Both the position numbers and the translations under genes were made by a program. This document shows positions 1 through 5,477 of a stretch of DNA of 5,477 bases, one piece after another. Each line of letters begins with the position of its first letter. Position 1 is the first letter of the stretch. This DNA is from Anaerolineales bacterium (lineage in GTDB: Bacteria; Chloroflexota; Anaerolineae; Anaerolineales; UBA4823). The DNA lies in contig JAQUAE010000150.1 in assembly GCA_028687395.1 (NCBI GenBank), forward strand, positions 1 through 5,477. Reading direction: 5' to 3'. The notes under the pieces were generated by a model, which was not told the origin of the DNA, did not search any database, and saw only the letters and a program-made list of their open reading frames with translations.

Positions 1-23
1 AGGAGGAGAGAATGCCGCTGGGG

Positions 24-1310
24 TTAGATCCAGCCGCGCAGCTCCATCGCCTTGACCACGCGGTCGATGGCGACCATGTAGGCCGCGTCGCGGGTGTAGA
101 CCTTCTCGGATTCGGCCATGGCGACCACGCTGTTGAAGGCCTGGGTTATCTTGGTGTCCAGCCGCTGCAGGGCTTCCTCGCGCGTCCAGTAGAAGTTCAT
201 GTCGTTCTGCACGCTCTCGAAATAGGACACGGTGACGCCGCCGGAATTGCACAGGAAGTCGGGGACGACGAAGATGTTATTGCTCTTGAAGAATTCGTCG
301 GCTTCCGGCGTGGTTGGGCCGTTGGCGCCCTCCGCCATCAGGCGGACGCGGCTGTGGATCTTCTTGACTGTCTCGGCGTTGACCTGGCCTTCCAGCGCGG
401 CGGGGATCAACACGTCGGCTTCCTTCGAGATCCAGGCGTCGCCCTCCTCGACCACGTAACCTTCCTTGGAGGCTTTCTTCTTGTCGATCGTGCCGTAGAC
501 GTCGGTGATCGATTGCAGGTAGCGCGGATTGATGCCCTTGGGGTGGCTGATGGTGTAGGAGGCGCGGTCGTCGCGGTCCCAGTAAGAGACGCAGGCCACC
601 TTGCCGCCGAGCAGCTCGGTGAAGCCGATGGCGGCGTATTGGGCCACGTTGCCGAAGCCCTGGATGGCGGCGACGCACCTGGCCGGGTCCATCTTGAGGT
701 GCTTCATCGCCTCGCGCACGTTGTAGGTGACGCCGAAGCCGGTGGCTTCGGTGCGCCCCAGCGAGCCGCCGCCGCCGAGGGGCTTGCCGGTGATCACGCC
801 GGGGGTATATTGCCCGGCCAGCTTGGAGTACTCGTCCATCATCCAGCCCATCATGCGCGGGTTGGTGCCCACGTCCGGGGCGGGGACGTCCTGCCGCGGG
901 CCGATGTTGCGCCAGATCTGGTCGATCCAGCCGCGCACCAGGCGCTCCTGCTCGGGAGTGGAGAGGGTGGAGGGGTCGACCGCCACGCCGCCCTTGCCGC
1001 CGCCCAGGGGGATGTCTGCCACGGCGCACTTCCAGGTCATCCACATGGCCAGGGCGCGCACGGTGTCGAGGGTCTCCGAGGGGTGAAAGCGGATGCCGCC
1101 TTTGTTTGGGCCGCGGGCGTCGTTGTGCTGCACGCGGTAACCGAAGAAAACGCGCAGGCTGCCGTTGTCCATGCGCACGGGGATCATGAACTTGTACTCG
1201 CGCATCGGCCAGCGCAGGATTTCGGAAACTTGCGCGTCCAGGTTGAGCAGTTTGGCCACGTGATCGAACTGGCTCTGCGCCATCTGAAAAGCGTTAATTG
1301 GTTCTGCCAT
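24..1310 (-). CDS. gdhA: Glutamate dehydrogenase (Glu/Leu/Phe/Val dehydrogenase family)
   Basis: Catalyses reversible NAD(P)-dependent oxidative deamination of glutamate to 2-oxoglutarate and ammonia in the cytoplasm. The 428-residue product has the usual length of the hexameric enzymes. Visible in order: the substrate-binding segment QHNDARGPNKGG (61-72, K70), K94 in MTWK, the catalytic-lysine loop PLGGGKGG (101-108, K106), the catalytic aspartate in APDVGTN (144-150, D146), GRTEATGFG (185-193), the Rossmann dinucleotide loop GFGNVA (218-223), AEGANGPTTPEA (326-337) and the coenzyme/substrate motif CNSGG (355-359). All key residues are present, so the enzyme should be active. The ATG is preceded by AGGAG at 1319-1323 with 8 nt spacing. 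After the second Rossmann strand the sequence VSYWDRDDR (241-249) and a longer loop replace the commoner VSDS-type turn, so NAD versus NADP preference cannot be read safely. It has its own promoter and structured leader upstream (1311-1524). The stop is TAA and only 23 nt remain before the window edge. Confidence 0.95.
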   Translation of the reverse strand: MAEPINAFQMAQSQFDHVAKLLNLDAQVSEILRWPMREYKFMIPVRMDNGSLRVFFGYRVQHNDARGPNKGGIRFHPSETLDTVRALAMWMTWKCAVADIPLGGGKGGVAVDPSTLSTPEQERLVRGWIDQIWRNIGPRQDVPAPDVGTNPRMMGWMMDEYSKLAGQYTPGVITGKPLGGGGSLGRTEATGFGVTYNVREAMKHLKMDPARCVAAIQGFGNVAQYAAIGFTELLGGKVACVSYWDRDDRASYTISHPKGINPRYLQSITDVYGTIDKKKASKEGYVVEEGDAWISKEADVLIPAALEGQVNAETVKKIHSRVRLMAEGANGPTTPEADEFFKSNNIFVVPDFLCNSGGVTVSYFESVQNDMNFYWTREEALQRLDTKITQAFNSVVAMAESEKVYTRDAAYMVAIDRVVKAMELRGWI

Positions 1311-1318
1311 TACAATTA

Positions 1319-1323
1319 CTCCT
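1319..1323 (-). promoter_or_regulatory. Shine-Dalgarno of gdh
   Basis: The minus strand reads AGGAG eight nucleotides before the gdh ATG at 1310. It fixes the start and lies about 27 nt beyond the end of the leader hairpin, so the hairpin itself does not cover it. Confidence 0.8.
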
Positions 1324-1350
1324 GTGTGTGTTGTATTCCGGCGGAAGATA

Positions 1351-1377
1351 AACGGGCACCCCGGTGCGGTGCCCGTT
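1351..1377 (-). terminator. Terminator-like hairpin in the gdh leader (possible attenuator)
   Basis: On the minus strand AACGGGCACC (1377-1368) and GGTGCCCGTT (1360-1351) form a perfect 10-bp inverted repeat with a 7-nt loop. The run GTTTATCTT at the end of and after the 3' arm is U-rich but not an uninterrupted U tract. It lies downstream of the predicted gdh promoter and about 40 nt before the gdh start codon, so it would stop gdh transcripts early, which suggests attenuation. It could also end read-through from gatB, though it is about 150 nt past the gatB stop. The 3' arm can pair alternatively with 1426-1433. Confidence 0.6.
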
Positions 1378-1378
1378 G

Positions 1379-1417
1379 TCAGACTGCCAGGGAAGAGAAA
1401 CGGCGGCGAACTGTCAT
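1379..1417 (-). CDS. Possible 12-residue leader peptide upstream of gdh
   Basis: A minus-strand ATG at 1417 opens MTVRRRFSSLAV and ends in TGA at 1381-1379, one base before the terminator-like hairpin begins. Three consecutive arginine codons (CGC CGC CGT) occupy positions 4-6. A purine-rich GAGGAGGG (1438-1431) lies upstream but ends about 14 nt from the ATG, longer than the usual spacing, so translation is uncertain. The case rests on position: a ribosome finishing this ORF would cover the 5' arm of the hairpin. A 13-codon ORF can easily arise by chance, and I know no family it belongs to. Confidence 0.25.
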   Translation of the reverse strand: MTVRRRFSSLAV

Positions 1418-1425
1418 TACGGTGC

Positions 1426-1433
1426 GGGTGCCC
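1426..1433 (-). promoter_or_regulatory. Alternative pairing segment for the gdh leader hairpin
   Basis: The minus strand reads GGGCACCC here, perfectly complementary over 8 bases to GGGTGCCC at 1361-1354, which includes most of the 3' arm of the leader hairpin. It sits in a near-repeat of the hairpin's own 5' side (GGGCACCCGCACCG against GGGCACCGCACCGG). If it captured the 3' arm, the 10-bp hairpin could not form. The nearer and longer hairpin should win by default. A regulatory role is inferred. Confidence 0.35.
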
Positions 1434-1454
1434 TCCTCTACTTCAGGCCTTATA

Positions 1455-1483
1455 ACTTTAGCAATCCTGCCATGTTTCGTCAA
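1455..1483 (-). promoter_or_regulatory. Predicted sigma-70-type promoter of gdh
   Basis: On the minus strand TTGACG (1483-1478) matches the -35 consensus at five of six bases. After a 17-bp spacer TAAAGT (1460-1455) matches the -10 consensus at four of six. The predicted transcription start is near 1448, giving a leader of about 138 nt before the gdh ATG. The region is visibly richer in A and T than the flanking genes. A second A/T-rich run, TATAAG at 1454-1449, is too far from the -35 box to be its partner. Confidence 0.6.
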
Positions 1484-1491
1484 GTGACGAA
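1476..1491. promoter_or_regulatory. Palindromic operator candidate over the gdh -35 box
   Basis: The plus strand reads TTCGTCAAGTGACGAA, two perfect 7-bp inverted arms (TTCGTCA and TGACGAA) with a 2-bp centre. The palindrome contains the entire predicted -35 hexamer, so a dimeric regulator bound here would compete with RNA polymerase. No regulator gene lies in the window. The TTCG/CGAA ends recall some Lrp/AsnC-type sites, but that match is too loose to name the protein. Confidence 0.5.
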
Positions 1492-1524
1492 TGCCATACC
1501 GTTCGATGGTGACTTAATCCACTA

Positions 1525-2994
1525 TTAGCGCGCTTTTTTCAAGCGCTGCAATTGTCCTTCCAGCTCCTCCTGCACCACCAGCGGGTTAGCCTGCCCCTGA
1601 GCGGCGCGCATCACCTGCCCGAACAACCAGCGCGCCAGCGTCTCCTTCCCGTTTAGATAGGCTTTTACCTGTTGCGGGTGGGCTTCCAGCGTCTCGCGCA
1701 CCAGGCTGGCGATCTTACCCCGGTCGGAGATCTGCTCCAGGCCGCGCTCGGCGACGATTTGCGCCGCCGGCCTGCCGCTGCGGAACATCTCCGCCAGCAC
1801 CGCCTTGCCCGTGCTCTGGTTGATGGCGCCGCTGGCGACCATCTGCACCAGCCCGGCCAACGCCTGCGCCGGCACCCGCTGCGGGTCGAACTCCACCCCC
1901 GCCTGGTTGGTGAGGGCGAAGAGCTCCCCTGTGATCCAGTTGGCCAGGCTCTTGGGCGCCGCGCCTGGGGCGGCGGCCAGGGCGGCTTCGAAGTAATCCG
2001 CCACCTCCATCTCGGCGGTCAGCACCTGGGCGTCGTAGGCGTTCAAGCCGTACTGCTCCTGGAAGCGGCGCAGCCTGGCGATGGGCAGCTCGGGCAGGCG
2101 CCCGCGCACCTGTTCCACCCGGCCCGGGTCGAGCGCCAGCGGGGGCAGGTCGGGCTCGGGGAAATAGCGGTAGTCGTGCGCCTCTTCCTTGCTGCGTTGG
2201 GGGACGGTGGCGTCGGCTGCCTCGTCCCAGCCGCGCGTCTCCTGCACCACCGGCTTGCCCTGGCGCAGCAGCTCGCTTTGCCGGCGGATCTCGAAGTCCA
2301 CGGAGCGCTCCAGGGCGCGGAAGCTATTCAGGTTCTTGATTTCGCTGCGCGTGCCCAGCTCCTGGCTGCCGGCCGGGCGGACGGAGATGTTCGGCTCGAT
2401 GCGCAGCACGCCCTTCTGCATGTCCCCGGAGTTCACCCCCAGGTAGCGCAGCAGGCTGCGCAGGGCCATGGCGTAGGCGCGCACCTCCTCGGCGGTGTGC
2501 AGGTCCGGCTCGGAGACGATTTCCAGCAGGGGCACACCGGCGCGGTTCAGGTCGATCAGCGAGTAGCCGCCGCCCTCCGCGGCGACGTGGGTCAGCTTGC
2601 CCGTGTCTTCTTCCAGGTGGACGCGGCGGACGCGGATCAGGCGCTCGCCTTGCGAGGTCAGGATGGCCAGCCTGCCGTTGCGCGCCAGGGGCTGATCGTA
2701 TTGCGAAATCTGGTAGCCTTTGGGCAGGTCGGGGTAGAAGTAATTCTTGCGGGCGAAGATGCTGGTGGGGGGAATCTCGCACTCCAGGGCCAGGGCCACG
2801 CGCAGCCCGAACTCGACGGCGCGCTGGTTGAGCACGGGCAAGACGCCGGGCATCCCCGCGCACACCGGGCAGACGGCAATGTTGGGCTCGGCCTGGGTGG
2901 AATCGACCACCGTGCAGGCGCAGAACATCTTGGAGCTCGTCGCCAGCTCGGCGTGGATTTCCAGGCCGATGGTGGGTTCGTAGGCGGTATTCAT
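1525..2994 (-). CDS. gatB: Aspartyl/glutamyl-tRNA amidotransferase subunit B
   Basis: Subunit of the cytoplasmic GatCAB complex, which converts Glu-tRNA(Gln) to Gln-tRNA(Gln) and/or Asp-tRNA(Asn) to Asn-tRNA(Asn). GatB carries the kinase/transamidase site and binds tRNA. At 489 residues it is full length. The family N-terminus YEPTIGLEIHAEL is followed by a four-cysteine zinc site (C25, C27, C42, C45), ARKNYFYPDLPKGYQISQYDQP (81-102), HLEEDTGK (126-133), DLNRAGVPLLEIVSEPD (148-164), the signature HDYRYFPEPDLPPL (273-286), and a C-terminal YqeY-like tRNA-binding domain from about 340, with GQANP near the end. An in-frame TAG lies eight codons upstream with no start codon between, so the ATG is well fixed, yet no Shine-Dalgarno precedes it. 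gatA and gatC are not in the window. It begins 56 nt after the aminotransferase stop, probably on the same transcript. Presence implies use of the indirect pathway for Gln- and/or Asn-tRNA. Confidence 0.97.
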   Translation of the reverse strand: MNTAYEPTIGLEIHAELATSSKMFCACTVVDSTQAEPNIAVCPVCAGMPGVLPVLNQRAVEFGLRVALALECEIPPTSIFARKNYFYPDLPKGYQISQYDQPLARNGRLAILTSQGERLIRVRRVHLEEDTGKLTHVAAEGGGYSLIDLNRAGVPLLEIVSEPDLHTAEEVRAYAMALRSLLRYLGVNSGDMQKGVLRIEPNISVRPAGSQELGTRSEIKNLNSFRALERSVDFEIRRQSELLRQGKPVVQETRGWDEAADATVPQRSKEEAHDYRYFPEPDLPPLALDPGRVEQVRGRLPELPIARLRRFQEQYGLNAYDAQVLTAEMEVADYFEAALAAAPGAAPKSLANWITGELFALTNQAGVEFDPQRVPAQALAGLVQMVASGAINQSTGKAVLAEMFRSGRPAAQIVAERGLEQISDRGKIASLVRETLEAHPQQVKAYLNGKETLARWLFGQVMRAAQGQANPLVVQEELEGQLQRLKKAR

Positions 2995-3050
2995 GGGGCT
3001 GCCGAAATTCTACCAGGGAGGCCGGGCGCGGGCGGGACTCGCCGAATGGC

Positions 3051-4214
3051 TCAGCCGTGGCGGCGCATGAAGGCTTCGATGCGGCGCAGGGCTTCCTCCA
3101 GCTTCTCGTAGGCGGTGGCGTAGGAGCAGCGCACGAAGCCCTCCCCGCCCGGCCCAAACGCCGTGCCGGGCACGACAGCAACGCGCTCCTCTTCGAGCAA
3201 TTTCTGGGCAAAAGTCTCCTCGTCCATGCTGCTGGCGGTGATGTTGGGGAAAGCGTAGAAGGCGCCGTGCGGCTCGAAGGTGGGCAGCCCCAGGCGATTC
3301 AGGCCGCTAACGATCAACGTCCGGCGGCGGTCATATTCGGCGCGCATGCGCTCCACGTCCGGGGCGCCCTTCAGGATAGCCTCGAGCGCCGCGTCCTGGG
3401 CAGTAGTCGGGGCGGACATGATGGTGTACTGGTGCACGCGGCGCAGCCCGTTGAGCAGCGCCGCGGGCGCGGCGGCAAACCCGATGCGCCAGCCGGTCAT
3501 GGCATAGTTCTTCGAAAAGCCCCCCAGCAGGATGGTGCGCTCGCGCATCCCCGGCAGGGTCGGGAAGCACACGTGCTTCACCCCGTAGATGAGCTGGTCG
3601 TAGAGCTCATCGGAGATCACCACTAGGTCGTGTTTCTCGGCGATGCGGGCGACCTCGAGCAGGGTCTCACGCGTGGCCACCGCGCCGGTGGGGTTGTTGG
3701 GATAGCCGATCAGGATGGCCTTGGTGCGCGGCGTGATGGCTGCCTCCACGTCGCCTGGGTTGGGTTGAAAGCTATCCTCCACGCGGGTGGGGATTTCCAC
3801 CGGCACGCCGCCTGCCAGGGTGACTTCCGCCTGGTAGGCCACGAAGCATGGCGTGGGGACGATCACCTCTTCCCCCGGATTGAGCAGGGCGATCATCGAC
3901 AGGTAGAGCGCCTCGGAGACGCCCACCGTGATGATGATCTCGCTGGCCGGGTCGTAGCTGACGCCGTACAGGGCGTTCAGGTGGTGGGCGAGGGCCTCGC
4001 GCAGCTCGCTCGTGCCGGAGTTGGAGGTGTAGTGGGTGGCGCCGGAGCGCAGGGAGCGAACGCCCGCCTCCAGGATGACGTCCGGCGTGGTGAAATCCGG
4101 CTCCCCGATGCCGAGCGAGATCACGTCTTGCATGGTGGCGACGATGTCGAAGAATTTACGGATGCCGGACGGCTTCAGGTCGACCACTCGCTGTGCTAGG
4201 TAGTTCTTGTTCAC
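3051..4214 (-). CDS. Class I/II PLP-dependent aminotransferase (aspartate/aromatic aminotransferase-like)
   Basis: Fold-type I aminotransferase of 387 residues, the normal family length, expected to move an amino group between an amino acid and a 2-oxo acid in the cytoplasm. Visible: the substrate-specificity stretch SLGIGEPDF (33-41), HYTSNSGTSELREA (61-74), YPNNPTG (171-177, N174 contacting PLP), SDELYD (201-206, D202 and Y205), the PLP-lysine motif GGFSKNYAMTGWRIGF (231-246, K235 and R243), and the substrate-carboxylate arginine in FVRCSYA (360-366, R362). All catalytic residues are present. The start is GTG: AAGGAG at 4220-4225 sits 5 nt before it, and an in-frame TAA at 4226-4224 excludes anything longer. 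Close relatives are annotated variously as aspartate, aromatic, alanine or N-acetyl-LL-diaminopimelate aminotransferase, so I give no symbol. It lies between the small hypothetical gene and gatB with gaps of about 55 nt each, consistent with one operon. Confidence 0.92.
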   Translation of the reverse strand: MNKNYLAQRVVDLKPSGIRKFFDIVATMQDVISLGIGEPDFTTPDVILEAGVRSLRSGATHYTSNSGTSELREALAHHLNALYGVSYDPASEIIITVGVSEALYLSMIALLNPGEEVIVPTPCFVAYQAEVTLAGGVPVEIPTRVEDSFQPNPGDVEAAITPRTKAILIGYPNNPTGAVATRETLLEVARIAEKHDLVVISDELYDQLIYGVKHVCFPTLPGMRERTILLGGFSKNYAMTGWRIGFAAAPAALLNGLRRVHQYTIMSAPTTAQDAALEAILKGAPDVERMRAEYDRRRTLIVSGLNRLGLPTFEPHGAFYAFPNITASSMDEETFAQKLLEEERVAVVPGTAFGPGGEGFVRCSYATAYEKLEEALRRIEAFMRRHG

Positions 4215-4219
4215 ATCCT

Positions 4220-4225
4220 CTCCTT
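4220..4225 (-). promoter_or_regulatory. Shine-Dalgarno deciding the GTG start of the aminotransferase
   Basis: The minus strand reads AAGGAG five nucleotides before the GTG at 4214. An overlapping ATG at 4216 meets TGA immediately, and the TAA just upstream closes the reading frame, so GTG is the only reasonable start. Confidence 0.75.
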
Positions 4226-4269
4226 ATTCTGGTTTGTCAGGTCGCGATGAAAGTGATGTGGAGTTCCCC

Positions 4270-4482
4270 TCATAACTGGTGGACCCTCCAAAGGTCGTCG
4301 AGCTCGTGGTAGCAGAGCTCGAAAATTTGATCGTCCTGGGTGCGCACCCGAAAGCGCTTTTCGCCGGGAATGCGCCAGCGCTCCAGGATTTCTTTAACTT
4401 CCAGCCGCTCACCCTGCCAGTGCACGGCGAGCGGCCGTTCGGCGTATTCGTAACCGGAGTGGCATTCCACGATGTCGCTCAT
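4270..4482 (-). CDS. Small conserved-looking hypothetical protein, 70 residues
   Basis: A soluble 70-residue protein with no signal peptide or membrane segment. It is rich in alternating hydrophobic and charged residues suggesting a small beta-sheet fold: AVHWQGERLEVKEILERWRI (19-38), KRFRVRTQDDQIFELCYHE, then DDLWRV near the end. The pattern of a W-G-x-x-L-E-V-x-x-I-L-x-x-W core followed by FRV and WRV resembles small uncharacterised domains such as DUF6504, but I cannot confirm membership. The ATG is the first possible start after an in-frame TAG; only a weak AAAGG lies close before it. Two other reading frames overlap it, but this one has the protein-like composition and fits the operon spacing, 65 nt after the nucleotidyltransferase stop and 55 nt before the aminotransferase. 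Function is unknown. Confidence 0.7.
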   Translation of the reverse strand: MSDIVECHSGYEYAERPLAVHWQGERLEVKEILERWRIPGEKRFRVRTQDDQIFELCYHELDDLWRVHQL

Positions 4483-4547
4483 TGACCTTTCGTCCCGGCG
4501 ACCGTTCTTGCAGAGCGCCCTGCAACTACCCCATGGCTACGATGAGC

Positions 4548-5477
4548 TCACAGAGTGACAATCGTTTGGTCGCCAGCGTTGATGATGCCCGCCCGCCGGC
4601 TGATGTGCGCCTTTTGCCCCACCAGGGATCGCTCCAGGATGACGTTGGCCACCTGGGCGGCATCCGCCAGGATCGAGTCCCGGATGATGCTGCTTTCCAC
4701 GATACAACCGGCCCCCATGGAGGTGTATGGCCCGATGATCGAGTCCTTCACCTCCGCCGAGGGATGAATGTAAACCGGCGGGATGACCACGATCCCCGGC
4801 CGGCAGGAAGCCTCTGAGCTGTTGTCCAGGCCATTGGCCAGCAGAACGCGGTTGGTTTCCAGCAAGGCCTCCGGCGTGCCGGCGTCCAACCAGGTGTCCA
4901 CCTCCTGGGTGTGCATGACCAGCCCGCGTTCGAGCATGATATTGATGGCGTCGGCCAGGAAATACTCGCCATCGATCTGGACGCCGCGCTGCATCTGTTC
5001 CTCGATGGCCGACACCAGGTCTGTGGCGTTGCGGAAGTAATAGAAACCTACCACGGCCAGGTTGTTGGTTGTGTCCTCTGGCTTCTCGATCAGCCGCTGC
5101 ACCTGGCCATGCTGGTCAACCACGGCCACGCCGAAGCGGCGCGGGTCGGGTACAGCCTTCACCCACAGCAACGCCTGGCTCTCGGCGTTGAGCAGGTCGG
5201 AGAGGTCGGCGCGGATGAGGGTGTCCGCGAAAACCACGAGCAGGGGGCCGTTGAGGTAGTCGCGCGCCAGGTAGATGGCGTGGGACTGGCCGCGGGGATC
5301 GTCCTGCACGACGTAGTGGGATTTTAAATGGGGGTAATTGCCGCGGATGTGGGCTTCGATTTGCTCGCCGAGATACCCAACGATGTTCACCAGCTCGATG
5401 TCATCGGGGTTAGGCAGGGTTTGCAGGGTGTCCAACACGTGATCGAGCACGGTCTTGCCTGCGACGCTGACCAGTTG
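4548..5477 (-). CDS. Sugar-phosphate nucleotidyltransferase with C-terminal left-handed beta-helix, 5' end cut by window edge
   Basis: Transfers a nucleotidyl group from an NTP to a sugar 1-phosphate, making nucleotide sugars for surface polysaccharide or glycan synthesis; it resembles glucose-1-phosphate thymidylyl/uridylyl transferases. The reading frame stays open to the edge, giving 309 residues. Residues 1-9, QLVSVAGKT, look like the end of the family PK-x-LV-x-VAGKP segment, so roughly 25 residues, including the GxGTRL nucleotide loop, are missing; the GTG at 5450 is internal. Counting from the edge: VGYLGEQI (33-40), GQSHAI (63-68), the metal-binding FAD (83-85), IEKPE (130-134), VGFYYF (143-148), GEYFLADAI (170-178) and WLDAGT (196-201). 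From about 225 hexapeptide-like repeats (IPPVYIHPSAEV, SIIGPYTSMGAGC, SIIRDSIL, VILERSLVG) form a left-handed beta-helix typical of the longer enzymes. Sugar and nucleotide specificity cannot be read. No partner sugar genes lie in the window. Confidence 0.9.
   Translation of the reverse strand, partial: QLVSVAGKTVLDHVLDTLQTLPNPDDIELVNIVGYLGEQIEAHIRGNYPHLKSHYVVQDDPRGQSHAIYLARDYLNGPLLVVFADTLIRADLSDLLNAESQALLWVKAVPDPRRFGVAVVDQHGQVQRLIEKPEDTTNNLAVVGFYYFRNATDLVSAIEEQMQRGVQIDGEYFLADAINIMLERGLVMHTQEVDTWLDAGTPEALLETNRVLLANGLDNSSEASCRPGIVVIPPVYIHPSAEVKDSIIGPYTSMGAGCIVESSIIRDSILADAAQVANVILERSLVGQKAHISRRAGIINAGDQTIVTL

Noticed and set aside
12..1487. 491-codon plus-strand open frame preceded by a very good Shine-Dalgarno-like AGGAGGAG at 1-8 and ATG at 12
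   Set aside because: It lies wholly antisense to gdh and has the Ala/Gly/His/Val-rich composition of a shadow frame in GC-rich DNA, with no recognisable domain. The frame runs on through the gdh promoter. The SD-like bases are probably chance in the 3' flank of gdh.
1311..1524. T-box or known riboswitch in the gdh leader
   Set aside because: I looked for the T-box GGTGGNACCGCG element and other familiar conserved cores and found none; only the hairpin, the alternative segment and the short ORF are visible.
2995..3050. Promoter or terminator between the aminotransferase and gatB
   Set aside because: No -35/-10 pair and no hairpin with a U tract is visible in the 56 nt; read-through is more likely.
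1672..3111. 479-codon plus-strand open frame
   Set aside because: Antisense to gatB, with the same shadow-frame composition and no protein family resemblance.
3057..4199. Two adjacent 189-codon plus-strand frames
   Set aside because: Both are antisense to the aminotransferase and show only the composition of complemented GC-rich codons.
4508..4525. Hairpin TTGCAG/CTGCAA with 6-nt loop between the nucleotidyltransferase and the small gene
   Set aside because: Short stem and no U-rich tail on the minus strand, so a terminator cannot be supported; probably chance.
4911..5327. 138-codon plus-strand frame
   Set aside because: Antisense to the nucleotidyltransferase, which has clear family motifs throughout the region.

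Overview
The window is GC-rich bacterial DNA with every supportable gene on the minus strand, read from the right edge to the left: a sugar-phosphate nucleotidyltransferase (cut by the right edge), a 70-residue protein of unknown function, a class I/II PLP aminotransferase, gatB (Asp/Glu-tRNA amidotransferase subunit B) and a hexameric-type glutamate dehydrogenase. Protein character (a GatB with a four-cysteine zinc site, a GDH with a tryptophan-containing insert after the second Rossmann strand, and this sort of gene neighbourhood) would fit an Anaerolineae-like member of the Chloroflexota. That is an impression from memory, not a demonstrated placement. The genes look intact and vertically inherited, with no mobile element, phage gene, CRISPR array, tRNA or rRNA.

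Layout: 5477-4548 nucleotidyltransferase (its N-terminal GTP/dNTP-binding loop lies beyond the edge); 65-nt gap; 4482-4270 small protein; 55-nt gap; 4214-3051 aminotransferase (GTG start with a strong Shine-Dalgarno); 56-nt gap; 2994-1525 gatB (start fixed by an in-frame stop just upstream, but no Shine-Dalgarno); 214-nt gap; 1310-24 gdh. The short gaps up to gatB suggest one transcript. The 214-nt gap before gdh is the only real regulatory region and is the most interesting part of the window.

That gap holds, in gdh transcription order: a perfect 16-bp inverted repeat lying over the -35 box of a good sigma-70-type promoter (TTGACG, 17 bp, TAAAGT); a leader of about 138 nt; a possible 12-codon leader ORF with three consecutive arginine codons; and, starting one base after its stop codon, a perfect 10-bp hairpin followed by a U-rich stretch, about 40 nt before the gdh start codon. 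An upstream segment of the leader is perfectly complementary (8 bp) to the 3' arm of that hairpin, so two mutually exclusive folds can be drawn. This is the architecture of an operator-controlled promoter followed by a transcription attenuator. It is read from sequence only.

Functionally, GDH (glutamate/2-oxoglutarate/ammonia), the aminotransferase (normally using glutamate/2-oxoglutarate as amino partner) and GatB (transamidation of Glu-tRNA(Gln)/Asp-tRNA(Asn)) all centre on glutamate nitrogen. The nucleotidyltransferase belongs to cell-surface or nucleotide-sugar metabolism and has no evident link with them. I see no clear sign of a wholly new multi-gene system; the gdh leader is the best candidate for something undescribed.
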